In this document: piece after piece, positions 7,497-17,578 of the stretch
Layout of the letters: each line of letters opens with the position of its first letter
How positions within the stretch are numbered: the stretch's first letter is position 1
Assembly (NCBI RefSeq): GCF_022662175.1
Contig: NZ_JAKMCR010000002.1
Span: forward strand, 124,001 to 188,000
Length of the DNA: 64,000 nucleotides
Origin: Aestuariivivens marinum
GTDB lineage: Bacteria; Bacteroidota; Bacteroidia; Flavobacteriales; Flavobacteriaceae
Reading direction: 5' to 3'
Position numbers and translations under genes: made by a program
Notes under the pieces: generated by a model
Told to the model about the DNA's origin: nothing
What the model saw: the letters and a program-made list of their open reading frames with translations, nothing else
Databases searched by the model: none

Positions 7497-10034
7497 TTAA
7501 TTTTCTAAATTGTTTTCGTTATTGATATTATCAAGAGTTGTGCCACCTTCTTGATCACCTTTGTTTTCAATAGATTCGGTATCTTCTACTTCATCTTCAT
7601 CATGCATTACTTTAGCAACAGCTGCAATAGAATCACCATTTCTAAGGTTTATTAACTTAACACCTTGTGTGGCCCTACCCATTACTCTTAAATCTTCGAC
7701 TGCCATACGAATAGCTATTCCAGATTTATTAATAATCATAAGGTCGTCTGCATCCGTTACATTTTTTATAGCCACTAAATTACCTGTTTTTTCTGTAATA
7801 GAAATGGTTTTCACGCCTTTTCCTCCACGATTGGTAATTCTATAGTCTTCTAAGTAAGATCGTTTACCGTATCCGTTTTCAGAAACAACCAATATATTAC
7901 TCTCCATATCATCTACAGCTATCATTCCTACTACCTCGTCATTATCGTTGGCTAAAGTAATGCCTCGTACTCCCGAAGCATTACGCCCCATAGGTCTTGT
8001 TTTAGCCTCTTCAAAACGAATGGCCTTACCCGATTTAAGAGCTAACATTACCTGACTGTTCCCTGTGGTTAACTTAGCCTCAAGTAGTTCATCATCTTCT
8101 CTTATGGTAATGGCATTGATACCATTGGTACGCGGACGCGAATATTGCTCTAAAGACGTTTTTTTAACTTGTCCATTCTTGGTGGCCATAATTACATAAT
8201 GGCTGTTTATGTAATCTTCATCCTTAAGGTCTTGGGTGCAAATAAACGCCATAACCTTATCGTCCTGCTCTATATTTATGAGATTTTGAATGGCACGTCC
8301 CTTAGATGTTTTGCTACCTTCAGGAATCTCATAAACACGCATCCAAAAACATTTTCCTTTCTGAGTAAAGAACAACATATATTGGTGGTTGGTTCCTACA
8401 AACAAATGCTCCAAAAAGTCTTCATTACGCGTTGTGGAGGCTTTTTGCCCAACCCCTCCTCTATTTTGTGTCTTGTATTCTGTAAGCGATGTGCGCTTTA
8501 TATAACCCGCATGTGAAATGGTAATCACCACTTTTTCATCTGGAATCATATCTTCAATACTTAAATCACCACCTGCATATTCGATATTAGAACGACGCTC
8601 ATCACCATACTTTTCCTTCACCTGAAGTAATTCTTCCTTAATGATATCCATGCGACGCTCCTTTTTGTCCAAGATATCCTTTAAGTCTTCAATGGTTTTT
8701 AACAATTCATCATATTCTGAACGAAGCTTATCTTGCTCTAAACCTGTAAGCTGACGCAACCTCATCTCAACAATTGCTTTAGCTTGAATTTCTGATAATT
8801 TAAAACGTTCCATTAACTTTTCACGAGCTTCATCTGCATTAGATGATGCACGTATTAAAGCAATAACTTCATCTATATTATCTGATGCAATAATTAATCC
8901 CTCTAAAATATGAGCACGCTCTTCTGCTTTACGCAACTCATAAGTGGTACGTCTCACAACCACCTCATGCCTGTGCTCAACAAAGTAGTGGATTAAGTCC
9001 TTTAAATTAAGTAATTGAGGACGCCCATCTACCAAGGCGATATTGTTAACACTGAACGATGATTGCAAAGCAGTATATTTATAGAGCTTATTAAGCACAA
9101 TGTTTGGTATGGCATCTCGCTTTAATACATAAACAATGCGCATCCCATTTCTGTCCGATTCATCACGAATGGTAGAAATGCCTTCCAGTTTCTTTTCGTT
9201 CACCAAATCAGCAGTCTTCTTAATCATATCTGCCTTATTGATCTGATATGGGATTTCAGTTACTACAATACATTCCCTACCGTTAACTTCTTCAACATTG
9301 GCCTTTCCACGAATTACAATTCGTCCCCGTCCGGTTTGAAATGCCTCTTTTACACCATCGTACCCATAAATGGTTCCACCTGTTGGGAAGTCGGGAGCTT
9401 TAACATATTTTATGAGCTCATCAACCTCAATAGCACTATTCTCTATAAATGCGACAGTACCATCCACAACTTCAGAAAGGTTATGAGGAGGCATATTGGT
9501 AGCCATCCCAACCGCAATACCAGATGCACCGTTTACGAGCAATCCAGGGATACGTGTTGGTAAAACAGTAGGCTCTTGTAAGGTATCATCAAAGTTTAAT
9601 TTATGGTCTACAGTCTCTTTATCAATATCTGCCAACATATCCTCAGATATCTTTCGCATACGCGCTTCTGTATAACGCATTGCCGCCGGACTATCACCAT
9701 CAATAGATCCAAAGTTACCTTGGCCATCAACCAACATATAACGCAAACTCCACTCTTGAGCCATTCGCACCATAGCGTCGTAAACCGAGGTGTCGCCATG
9801 GGGGTGATATTTACCTAAAACTTCTCCAACTATTCTTGCGGATTTCTTGTGTGCTGAATTTGCTCTAACACCTAATTCGTACATACCATATAATACACGT
9901 CTGTGAACGGGTTTTAACCCATCTCTAACATCTGGTAATGCACGTGACACAATGACCGACATTGAGTAATCAATGTACGCCGATTTCATTTCATCCTCAA
10001 TGTTAATAGGGATCAATTTTTCTCCTTCTGTCAT
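7497..10034 (-). CDS. gyrA: DNA gyrase subunit A
   Basis: 845 residues, full length for GyrA. The DNA-breaking Tyr121 sits in AMRYTEARM. The breakage-reunion domain is followed by a C-terminal beta-pinwheel with GyrA-box-like QNRGGVG and later NRGGKG motifs, which separates it from ParC. The last 30 residues are acidic. With GyrB it introduces negative supercoils. The quinolone-determining region reads [12 protein letters not shown], so the position equivalent to E. coli Ser83 is Thr82 and Asp87 is Asp86. Thr occurs naturally there in several bacteria, so no resistance is inferred. It is divergent from clpC across 249 bp. Confidence 0.98.
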   Translation of the reverse strand: MTEGEKLIPINIEDEMKSAYIDYSMSVIVSRALPDVRDGLKPVHRRVLYGMYELGVRANSAHKKSARIVGEVLGKYHPHGDTSVYDAMVRMAQEWSLRYMLVDGQGNFGSIDGDSPAAMRYTEARMRKISEDMLADIDKETVDHKLNFDDTLQEPTVLPTRIPGLLVNGASGIAVGMATNMPPHNLSEVVDGTVAFIENSAIEVDELIKYVKAPDFPTGGTIYGYDGVKEAFQTGRGRIVIRGKANVEEVNGRECIVVTEIPYQINKADMIKKTADLVNEKKLEGISTIRDESDRNGMRIVYVLKRDAIPNIVLNKLYKYTALQSSFSVNNIALVDGRPQLLNLKDLIHYFVEHRHEVVVRRTTYELRKAEERAHILEGLIIASDNIDEVIALIRASSNADEAREKLMERFKLSEIQAKAIVEMRLRQLTGLEQDKLRSEYDELLKTIEDLKDILDKKERRMDIIKEELLQVKEKYGDERRSNIEYAGGDLSIEDMIPDEKVVITISHAGYIKRTSLTEYKTQNRGGVGQKASTTRNEDFLEHLFVGTNHQYMLFFTQKGKCFWMRVYEIPEGSKTSKGRAIQNLINIEQDDKVMAFICTQDLKDEDYINSHYVIMATKNGQVKKTSLEQYSRPRTNGINAITIREDDELLEAKLTTGNSQVMLALKSGKAIRFEEAKTRPMGRNASGVRGITLANDNDEVVGMIAVDDMESNILVVSENGYGKRSYLEDYRITNRGGKGVKTISITEKTGNLVAIKNVTDADDLMIINKSGIAIRMAVEDLRVMGRATQGVKLINLRNGDSIAAVAKVMHDEDEVEDTESIENKGDQEGGTTLDNINNENNLEN

Positions 10035-10232
10035 ATATTATTAAATTAAAATTTTATTATTTTTCAAAACATGCTAATATAAGTATTTCATTAGTTAGGA
10101 CAGGACTTTATGGTGCTTTTTTTAGTGATTTTTATTAACAATTTTATTGGTTTTTTTAGTTAATAAGTATCTTCTAAAATGTTTTGATTTTATAAAGATT
10201 TTTTCGTCAATTAGCATTTTAAGGTATGGTTT

Positions 10233-10264
10233 TTGACTTTAGTAAACTATTATTAGTATTTTTA
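10233..10264 (+). promoter_or_regulatory. Probable promoter of clpC
   Basis: TTG (10233-10235), 21 bases, then TATTTTTA (10257-10264), one mismatch from the Bacteroidota -7 box TAnnTTTG. It lies about 20 bp before the clpC start. Confidence 0.5.
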
Positions 10265-10270
10265 ATGCAG

Positions 10271-10277
10271 AAAGGAG
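10271..10277 (+). promoter_or_regulatory. Strong Shine-Dalgarno sequence of clpC
   Basis: AAAGGAG lies 6 bases before the ATG at 10284. Most genes of this window have no such motif, so this start is unusually well marked. Confidence 0.7.
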
Positions 10278-10283
10278 ACAATT

Positions 10284-12833
10284 ATGGATGATAATTTTTC
10301 ACCTAGAGTAAAAGATGTAATTGCATACAGTAAAGAAGAAGCGTTGCGATTGGGCCACGATTTTATTGGTACAGAACATTTAATGCTTGGGCTATTACGT
10401 GATGGTAATGGTAAGGCTATAAACATACTTAATGCGCTGAATGTAGACCTAAACCATTTAAGGCGTAAAGTGGAGATTCTAAGTCCCGCTAATCCTAAAA
10501 TTTCTGTAGTATCAAACGAGAAAAAGAACCTACACCTAACCAGACAGGCAGAACGTGCCTTGAAAACAACTTTTTTGGAAGCAAAACTGTTTCAAAGCAC
10601 ATCCATTAATACCGCACACTTACTTCTATGCATACTAAGAAATGAAAACGACCCAACTACCAAACTTTTAAATAAATTAAAAGTTGACTACGATAATGTT
10701 AAAGAACAATTCAAGCTTATGATTACAAACGACAGTGACTATATAGAACCTAAATCGGAATCTTTTCAAGACGACGAAACCAATACAGATGACGACACCT
10801 CTAAAGATAATTTATTCAATTCGCCATCAAGCAAACCAAATAAAAAGTCAAAAACACCTGTTTTAGACAATTTTGGACGTGATTTAACAGCTTTAGCTGA
10901 AGAAGGCAAGTTAGACCCTGTTGTTGGCAGGGAAAAGGAAATAGAACGCGTCTCACAAATTTTAAGTAGACGCAAGAAAAACAATCCGCTATTAATAGGT
11001 GAGCCAGGCGTTGGTAAATCTGCTATTGCCGAAGGCCTAGCATTGCGTATTACCAAACGCAAAGTATCCCGAATTCTTTTCAATAAACGTGTAGTAACAC
11101 TTGATTTGGCTAGTTTGGTAGCAGGCACAAAATACCGTGGACAGTTTGAAGAACGTATGAAAGCGGTAATGAATGAGTTGGAAAAGAATGATGATGTTAT
11201 TTTATTTATTGATGAAATCCACACCATTGTAGGCGCAGGTGGTGCCACTGGAAGTTTGGATGCTTCCAATATGTTTAAACCTGCTTTAGCTCGTGGTGAG
11301 ATTCAATGCATTGGTGCAACTACATTAGATGAATATAGACAATACATTGAAAAAGATGGCGCATTAGAAAGGCGTTTCCAAAAGGTAATAATTCAACCCA
11401 CAACTGTTGAGGAAACCATTGAGATCCTCAACAACATAAAAGGCAAATACGAAGAACACCATAATGTCGATTTTACGCCAGAAGCCATCGAAGCCTGTGT
11501 AAAATTGACCAATAGGTACATGACTGAGCGCTTTCTGCCAGACAAAGCAATTGATGCATTAGATGAAGCTGGGTCGCGGGTGCACATCACCAATATTCAA
11601 GTTCCCAAACAGATTATTGAATTAGAAAAGAAACTGGAAGATGTTAGAGAAACCAAAAATTCGGTGGTAAGAAAACAAAAATATGAAGAAGCCGCCAAGT
11701 TAAGGGATGACGAAAAACGTCTCGAAAAAGAATTGGCTGTAGCCCAGGAAAAATGGGAAGAGGAAACCAAGTTACATCGCGAAATAGTTACCGAAGAAAA
11801 CGTGGCCGATGTGGTATCCATGATGACAGGAATTCCTGTAAACAGAATTGCCCAAACAGAAATTAATAAATTAGCCCAATTGCCAGAATTGATTAAAGGT
11901 AAGGTTATAGGTCAGGATGAAGCAGTAGCAAAAGTTGTTAAGGCCATACAACGTAATCGAGCTGGTCTTAAAGACCCTAATAAACCTATTGGTTCGTTTA
12001 TATTTTTAGGACAAACGGGAGTCGGGAAAACGCAGTTGGCTAAAATATTGTCAAAAGAATTATTTGATAGCGAAGATGCGCTTGTACGTATAGACATGAG
12101 CGAATACATGGAAAAATTTGCCATTTCCCGATTAATTGGTGCGCCCCCAGGATACGTTGGTTATGAAGAAGGAGGACAATTAACCGAAAAAGTAAGACGT
12201 AAACCATACGCTGTTATTCTATTGGATGAAATCGAAAAAGCACATCCCGATGTGTTCAATATGTTATTGCAAGTGTTGGATGATGGATATTTAACCGATA
12301 GCTTAGGTAGAAAAATAGATTTTAGAAATACTATTATAATTATGACATCCAATATTGGAGCAAGAAAACTTAAGGATTTTGGCACTGGTATTGGTTTTGG
12401 AACGGCTTCACAAAAAGCACAAGAAGATGCCAACGCCAGAAGCGTTATTGAAAACGCACTGAAAAAATCGTTTGCACCAGAGTTTTTAAATAGGATTGAC
12501 GATGTGGTTGTATTTAATCCACTTGAAAAAGAAGACATCAACAAGATTATTGATATTGAACTGCAAAAGCTTTTTGATAGAATTAAAGATTTAGGTTACA
12601 ACCTAACCCTAACCGACAAAGCAAAAAATTACATAGCAGATAAAGGTTTTGATAGACAGTATGGGGCTAGACCATTAAAACGCGCCATACAAAAGTATAT
12701 TGAAGATGCTTTGGCAGAAGAAATTGTTGCATCTCATTTACAGGAAGGTGACAGTATAAAAATAGATTTGGATAAAAAAACAAATGAACTGAAAATATCT
12801 ATAGTTAAAGCTGAAAAGCCAACAGAATCATAA
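10284..12833 (+). CDS. clpC: ATP-dependent Clp protease ATP-binding subunit ClpC
   Basis: 849 residues with the ClpC domain order: two Clp-N repeats (about 1-145), an acidic linker (155-190), the first AAA module with Walker A GEPGVGKS (239-246) and Walker B ILFIDE, a UVR motif (KQKYEEAAKLRDDEKRL, about 465-480) that marks ClpC rather than ClpB or ClpA, and the second AAA module with Walker A GQTGVGKT (576-583). An IGF tripeptide in the second module fits the loop that docks on ClpP. It unfolds proteins for ClpP in the cytoplasm. ClpP is not in this window. Divergent from gyrA. Confidence 0.95.
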   Translation: MDDNFSPRVKDVIAYSKEEALRLGHDFIGTEHLMLGLLRDGNGKAINILNALNVDLNHLRRKVEILSPANPKISVVSNEKKNLHLTRQAERALKTTFLEAKLFQSTSINTAHLLLCILRNENDPTTKLLNKLKVDYDNVKEQFKLMITNDSDYIEPKSESFQDDETNTDDDTSKDNLFNSPSSKPNKKSKTPVLDNFGRDLTALAEEGKLDPVVGREKEIERVSQILSRRKKNNPLLIGEPGVGKSAIAEGLALRITKRKVSRILFNKRVVTLDLASLVAGTKYRGQFEERMKAVMNELEKNDDVILFIDEIHTIVGAGGATGSLDASNMFKPALARGEIQCIGATTLDEYRQYIEKDGALERRFQKVIIQPTTVEETIEILNNIKGKYEEHHNVDFTPEAIEACVKLTNRYMTERFLPDKAIDALDEAGSRVHITNIQVPKQIIELEKKLEDVRETKNSVVRKQKYEEAAKLRDDEKRLEKELAVAQEKWEEETKLHREIVTEENVADVVSMMTGIPVNRIAQTEINKLAQLPELIKGKVIGQDEAVAKVVKAIQRNRAGLKDPNKPIGSFIFLGQTGVGKTQLAKILSKELFDSEDALVRIDMSEYMEKFAISRLIGAPPGYVGYEEGGQLTEKVRRKPYAVILLDEIEKAHPDVFNMLLQVLDDGYLTDSLGRKIDFRNTIIIMTSNIGARKLKDFGTGIGFGTASQKAQEDANARSVIENALKKSFAPEFLNRIDDVVVFNPLEKEDINKIIDIELQKLFDRIKDLGYNLTLTDKAKNYIADKGFDRQYGARPLKRAIQKYIEDALAEEIVASHLQEGDSIKIDLDKKTNELKISIVKAEKPTES

Positions 12834-12861
12834 TCCAGTTTTAAAAGTTTTTTAACTGGAT
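12833..12861 (+). terminator. Weak hairpin after clpC
   Basis: ATCCAGTT (12833-12840) pairs with AACTGGAT (12854-12861). There is no clear T-run after it, so termination here is uncertain. Confidence 0.3.
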
Positions 12862-12913
12862 ATCTTTATCCATTTATTTGGACTGTATTATAAGCTGGTC
12901 TAACTTAAAACAA

Positions 12914-13906
12914 ATGAAGAGTTATTTCATAAGTGTACTGCTTTTAGTAGTTATGCTTTCTTGTACATCAAAACACAAAGAAAAGAAAAACGGTGATCAC
13001 TATCCTATAAAAGCACTAGCCAACAATGTGTTAACAGCGCATGTTTTAATCCCTAATGCAGAACATGGCTATTATAGAAGTACACGATTTGATTGGTCTG
13101 GAATAATCGCTCAAGTAGAATACCAAGGCCACACTTATTTTCAAGAATGGCAGGATTACAATGGCACAATAACACCCGGAAAACATGATCCTTTAAATGC
13201 TGGAACCGCAACAGGCACTGCCGAAGAATTCCGGGATCCACAAGGTTTTACTGAGGCTAAGCCTGGCGAGCCCTTCCTTAAAATAGGTGTAGGAGTACTC
13301 GAAAAAGCAAATGATTCTGCATACCATTGGGATTATCCCTATAAATTTATTGAAAAAGGCCAATGGGATATTGAGACCACTAAAAATTCTATTCGCTTTA
13401 CCCAGAAATTCACCACAACCTTTGGCTATGCCTACCATTATGAAAAAAATATAGTTTTGGTTGAAAACAAACCAGAAATTAAAATTAACCATTGCCTAAA
13501 AAATATAGGAACAAAAGATATGTTTATAAACCCATACTGCCATAATTTTTTTATGTTTGATAATCAACCTATAAATACGGATTATAGAATTGAATTCCCA
13601 AAACCCATTACACTTATCAAAGGATTTGATTCTAGAGTTACCATACAAGAAAACCAATTAAAACTAAACGAGTCACTAAGCAATGATGATTGGACAGGCG
13701 GGCATATTGATCCAGGATTAACAACAGAATATGTGCTATCCAACAACAAAACAAAAACTGCTGTTAAAGTTATTTCCGATGTTAATCACGGCCCTTTTTA
13801 CATACACCTCACAGAACAGTCCTTTTGCCCAGAACCAATGGTGGAATTCAGTATTAAACCTAATGAAGAATCTAAATGGACTAGGGTTTATCAATTTATA
13901 AAATAA
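12914..13906 (+). CDS. Lipoprotein of unknown function (possible galactose-mutarotase-like fold)
   Basis: I chose the ATG at 12914 over the upstream one at 12878 because it places a normal lipoprotein signal at the N-terminus: Lys, a hydrophobic run and LVVMLSC with the lipid-attached Cys at residue 17. The 330-residue product is rich in beta strands and aromatic residues, with EWQDYNG, KIGVGVL, and a late INHCLKNIG stretch. The pattern reminds me of aldose-epimerase-like sugar-binding folds, but I see no certain catalytic motif, so no activity is assigned. It stands alone between clpC and a convergent transporter gene. Confidence 0.75.
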   Translation: MKSYFISVLLLVVMLSCTSKHKEKKNGDHYPIKALANNVLTAHVLIPNAEHGYYRSTRFDWSGIIAQVEYQGHTYFQEWQDYNGTITPGKHDPLNAGTATGTAEEFRDPQGFTEAKPGEPFLKIGVGVLEKANDSAYHWDYPYKFIEKGQWDIETTKNSIRFTQKFTTTFGYAYHYEKNIVLVENKPEIKINHCLKNIGTKDMFINPYCHNFFMFDNQPINTDYRIEFPKPITLIKGFDSRVTIQENQLKLNESLSNDDWTGGHIDPGLTTEYVLSNNKTKTAVKVISDVNHGPFYIHLTEQSFCPEPMVEFSIKPNEESKWTRVYQFIK

Positions 13907-13998
13907 TGATAATTTCTCTAAATATATTTACAGAATAAATTTTGTGTATATGTGTCTAAAAAGTGATTAATTTTGTTGGTGCCTTCTGATTGAAAGTG

Positions 13999-15342
13999 TT
14001 ATCCTGATACTTTTTTTGGTACCCTGACCAATAAAATAATACCAACAAAAAAGAAAATAACCAAAAACAGAATAGCGTTTCGCATACTACCAGTAAACTG
14101 GTCTATAGCTCCATAAATAATCATGCCAATAACAATACCTATTTTTTCGGCAACATCATAAAAACTAAAATAAGAAGTCGTGTCTTCTGTGTCTGGCAAA
14201 AACTTGGAATAGGTAGATCGCGCCAGCGATTGTATGCCACCCATAACAAACCCAACAATACCTGCAGCTATATAGAAATGTGTTGGAGTAATCATAAAAT
14301 AGGAATAGACACAAAGCACCATCCAAATAACATTTACCCCTATTAACGTTTTAATGTTTCCATACTTTTCTGATGCTTTTGAGGTTAAAAATGCGCCGAT
14401 AATAGCTATAAGTTGAATCAATAAAATACTACCTACCAATCCCATTTTTTTAGCATTGTCATCCGCCCAAGCAATTTCCTCCTCTCCAAAATAAACGGCA
14501 ACCAACATAATAGTTTGCACTGCCATGCTAAATACAAAAAAGGCATTTAAATAACGTTTTAATCTTAAGTTATTCTTGAGATCTTTCCAAACTACTTGAA
14601 GTTCCTTAAACCCGTTAAATAAAATGGCCTTGGTTATTTTATGGTCTTCTGAGACTCCTTTAGGCAGCCAATAGAAAGTATATTGACTAAACAATGCCCA
14701 CCAAAATCCAACTGTAACAAAAGAATATCGCATGGCTCTTTGTGAAGCTGTCTCATCTAACGAAGATTCAATGTTTAACATTTCAGGAAACATTACCATA
14801 ATTAAATTGATGATCAATAAAATTACGCTACCCAAATACCCCATGGAAAACCCTTTTGCACTAATGCTGTCCTGTTGATGTTCAAAAGCTATGTCCGGTA
14901 AATAGGAATTATAAAAAACTAAGCTCCCCCAATAGCCTATTAAGCCCATAAAATAGAATAGTAAACTCAAATGAATTTTATCTGGTGATATATCGAACCA
15001 AAACAAACCTATGCACCCTGCACTACCTAAATAACAAAAAAACTTTAAAAATGTTTTCTTGTTACCAACATAATCGGCAATTCCCGATAATATAGGAGAA
15101 ATAAAGGCAACTACCAAAAAGGTAAAAGCTGTAACAAATGTGATTAAAGCCGTACTTTTAAACTCGAATCCAAATGCATTAATTTTTTTTATTTCAGAAA
15201 TAAATAAAGCCGAATAAAATATAGGAAAGATAGACGATGCTATAGTTAAGGTATATACTGAATTGGCCCAATCGTAAAATGCCCAAGCATTCAACAATTT
15301 TTTGCTACCTTTTTCAAGTTTTTTCACACGTTTAAATTTCAA
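13999..15342 (-). CDS. MFS transporter of the UMF1 family
   Basis: 447 residues with about 12 membrane segments. The N-terminal region LNAWAFYDWANSVYTL is characteristic of the UMF1 family, which is related to the yeast vacuolar effluxer Atg22. A later GGIQSLARSTYSKFLP stretch matches the conserved loop in the second half. The substrate of bacterial members is not established; amino-acid or small-solute efflux is inferred from the Atg22 relation. It is a single gene, upstream (on the minus strand) of nothing obviously related, and convergent with the lipoprotein gene. Confidence 0.88.
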   Translation of the reverse strand: MKFKRVKKLEKGSKKLLNAWAFYDWANSVYTLTIASSIFPIFYSALFISEIKKINAFGFEFKSTALITFVTAFTFLVVAFISPILSGIADYVGNKKTFLKFFCYLGSAGCIGLFWFDISPDKIHLSLLFYFMGLIGYWGSLVFYNSYLPDIAFEHQQDSISAKGFSMGYLGSVILLIINLIMVMFPEMLNIESSLDETASQRAMRYSFVTVGFWWALFSQYTFYWLPKGVSEDHKITKAILFNGFKELQVVWKDLKNNLRLKRYLNAFFVFSMAVQTIMLVAVYFGEEEIAWADDNAKKMGLVGSILLIQLIAIIGAFLTSKASEKYGNIKTLIGVNVIWMVLCVYSYFMITPTHFYIAAGIVGFVMGGIQSLARSTYSKFLPDTEDTTSYFSFYDVAEKIGIVIGMIIYGAIDQFTGSMRNAILFLVIFFFVGIILLVRVPKKVSG

Positions 15343-15404
15343 TAATTATTTGATGCCATATTAATTATAAAATTAAGAACGTGTACAACCACCCCATTCT
15401 TAAA

Positions 15405-15434
15405 TTAAAAAAGCTGTCTTTATTGACAGCTTCT
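15405..15434 (-). terminator. Terminator after the M48 gene
   Basis: On the minus strand AAGCTGTC pairs with GACAGCTT (plus positions 15425-15432 and 15411-15418) followed by a T-run. Confidence 0.75.
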
Positions 15435-15467
15435 AAAGTAATCAAATAATTTATTTTAAATGGTAAA

Positions 15468-16286
15468 CTAATCTCTAAATGATGTGATGCCAAATTTTTT
15501 GGCTTCTTCTTTAGCTCTAGGCGCCCATTTAATCAAGTTACTAATTCTTGTATCGTTTGAAGGATGTGTACTTAAAAATTCAGGCGGAGCTTGTCCACCA
15601 CTATTAGCTTTCATACGTTTCCACAATTCGGCTGCTTCATCAGGATTATATCCTGCAACTGCCATTAAATAAAGCCCTATTTGATCGGCCTCGGTTTCAT
15701 GGTTTCTGCTAAAGGGTAACATAACCCCTACTGTAGAACCAACACCATAGGCCTGGTTAAACACATTTCTTTTTTCTTCATCCTTAATAGCTACATTACC
15801 GGCCACAGCTCCTAGTTGTTGCAACATACCTGCACTCATACGTTGCTGGCCATGATTTGCCAAGGCATGGGCCACTTCATGTCCCATAATGGCCGCAACT
15901 CCTGTTTCGCTTTTAGCTATGGGCAAAATACCGGTATAAAATACAATTTTACCACCAGGCATACACCAAGCATTAACGGTTTTATCATCCACCAAATTGT
16001 ATTCCCATTTATAATCCTTTAAATAGCCTTGATGTCCATTGGCATTTAGCCAACGCTCTGCAGCTACTGCTATGCGCTGCCCAACACGAGTTATCATTTC
16101 AGCATCTTTTGTGCCTTTTATAACTTTGTTTTCATTTAAAAATTCGTTGTATTGAGCGAACGATGTTGGAAACAATTGTGAATTTGGCACCAGGGCCATT
16201 GTTTTTTTACCTGTAAAAGGATTGGTCGCACAAGCCACAATTAATAAAGCTGTACTTATTATCAATAACGGTTTTCTTATTTGCAT
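15468..16286 (-). CDS. M48 family metallopeptidase, lipoprotein
   Basis: I place the start at the ATG at 16286, which gives a typical lipoprotein signal (MQIRKPLL, hydrophobic run, LIVACATN with Cys at 19) and 272 residues. The zinc-binding HExxH is seen in MGHEVAHALANH, with the third ligand Glu likely in NHETEADQIG. This is the BepA/LoiP-like type of M48 peptidase, which degrades or folds misassembled outer-membrane proteins in the periplasm. That role is taken from the family. The gene is monocistronic and followed by its own terminator. Confidence 0.92.
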   Translation of the reverse strand: MQIRKPLLIISTALLIVACATNPFTGKKTMALVPNSQLFPTSFAQYNEFLNENKVIKGTKDAEMITRVGQRIAVAAERWLNANGHQGYLKDYKWEYNLVDDKTVNAWCMPGGKIVFYTGILPIAKSETGVAAIMGHEVAHALANHGQQRMSAGMLQQLGAVAGNVAIKDEEKRNVFNQAYGVGSTVGVMLPFSRNHETEADQIGLYLMAVAGYNPDEAAELWKRMKANSGGQAPPEFLSTHPSNDTRISNLIKWAPRAKEEAKKFGITSFRD

Positions 16287-16496
16287 AATATCAATTTTTA
16301 TTACTGTTAAAAATACAAACAATCATTTAATGATTTAACTGTTCTACATAATTAGTTACGAAAAAACACTCAAAATAGTTTTTTATTGACACTTTAAATT
16401 TTGAGCATAACATGATATATAAATTTTATTTAACTGTTATATCTTATTCTGTGTTAGTTAAAAGGGTGTGTTACGACTTAATACAAAATCTGTACT

Positions 16497-16973
16497 ATGA
16501 ATAAAATTTTAATTGTCCTATTATTTACTATAATTTATAATTGCAATTCTTCTGCACAAAAACAAGTTGAAAAATCAAAGCTAAAAATCACTAAAACAGA
16601 GGCTGAATGGCGACAGCAATTAACTGAATTGGAATATTATGTTATAAGGGAAGCTGGCACCGAACGTGCCTTTTCAAGTCCCTTAAACAATAATTACGAA
16701 GAAGGTCTTTATGTTTGTAAAGCTTGTGAAACACCCCTTTTTAAGAGTGAGCACAAATTTAATTCTGGTACTGGCTGGCCAAGTTTTGACAGGGAAATTA
16801 AGGGCAATATTGCCTATACAAATGGCAATACCAATAGTTTTTATGGTGTTGAAGAACACTGTGCTAATTGTGGTGGACACTTAGGCCATGTTTTTAATGA
16901 TGGCCCTAGAGACACCACTGGAAAGCGACACTGTATTAATGGGGTAGCTTTAAAATTCATCCCTAAAGAGTAG
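16497..16973 (+). CDS. msrB: Peptide-methionine (R)-S-oxide reductase MsrB
   Basis: 158 residues. The MsrB domain covers about 35-156, with structural zinc cysteines Cys74, Cys77, Cys122 and Cys125 and catalytic Cys146 in RHCINGVALKF. It reduces the R form of methionine sulfoxide in proteins. The first 20 residues form an export signal (hydrophobic run then NCNSSAQ), so the enzyme acts in the envelope; the Cys at 16 could make it a lipoprotein, though the lipobox is not classic. No MsrA gene is adjacent. Confidence 0.93.
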   Translation: MNKILIVLLFTIIYNCNSSAQKQVEKSKLKITKTEAEWRQQLTELEYYVIREAGTERAFSSPLNNNYEEGLYVCKACETPLFKSEHKFNSGTGWPSFDREIKGNIAYTNGNTNSFYGVEEHCANCGGHLGHVFNDGPRDTTGKRHCINGVALKFIPKE

Positions 16974-17026
16974 AGTATATTCTAGTCTCTCTAGGGGTCA
17001 AAATTTTAAATTTTTATTTTTGTCCT

Positions 17027-17578
17027 ATGAAAAGTTATCTCACCAGTATAACCAAACAATTTAAATATTATAAAAGCTTAGGTGATAAAACCTTTGTCCA
17101 GCTAGGTTTCGAAGAACTTCAAAATGAAATAGCTTTAGATTCCAACTCCATTTCTATAATTGTGAAGCATCTGGTTGGCAATATGTTGAGCCGATGGACC
17201 AATTTTTTAAGCGAAGATGGCGAAAAAGAATGGCGGCAACGTGATATAGAATTTGAAGACAGCTATACCAGCAAAGCAGAGCTTCTTGACGCTTGGGAAA
17301 AAGGCTGGCAATGTTTATTTGATGCTATTACACCACTTACAGCAGGTGATTTAGAGCGTATTATTTATATTAGGAACCAAGGGCACACCATTACCGAAGC
17401 CATAAATAGACAATTGGCTCATTATAGTTATCACGTTGGACAAATCGTGTTTTTAGGTAAGGTATTAAAGGGTAAAGATTGGCAATCGCTTTCTATTCCT
17501 AAAGGGGGTTCTGCAAAGTACAACGAGGAAAAATTTAATAAATCTAAAGAACGCAAACACTTTACTGAGGAATTATAA
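17027..17578 (+). CDS. DUF1572 (DinB-like) protein
   Basis: 183 residues, helical, with the DUF1572 pattern of the DinB/YfiT superfamily. The putative metal ligands are a His in VKHLVGN (about residue 48) and two His in QLAHYSYHVGQI (about 132 and 136). Members form four-helix bundles; some are thiol-dependent transferases, but the activity of DUF1572 is unknown. It is cytoplasmic (no signal). Its 3' end overlaps the convergent TlpA-like gene by 6 bp, so antisense transcription through both ends is likely. Confidence 0.85.
   Translation: MKSYLTSITKQFKYYKSLGDKTFVQLGFEELQNEIALDSNSISIIVKHLVGNMLSRWTNFLSEDGEKEWRQRDIEFEDSYTSKAELLDAWEKGWQCLFDAITPLTAGDLERIIYIRNQGHTITEAINRQLAHYSYHVGQIVFLGKVLKGKDWQSLSIPKGGSAKYNEEKFNKSKERKHFTEEL

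Noticed and set aside
7497-10034. Quinolone-resistance change in GyrA (Thr82)
   Set aside because: Thr is natural at this position in many bacteria; no comparison with a sensitive relative is possible here.
10766-11269. 167-codon minus-strand frame inside clpC
   Set aside because: Antisense shadow; its peptide is Ser-rich without pattern while clpC is complete.
16497-16973. MsrAB fusion
   Set aside because: Only the MsrB domain is present; no MsrA motif GCFWG.
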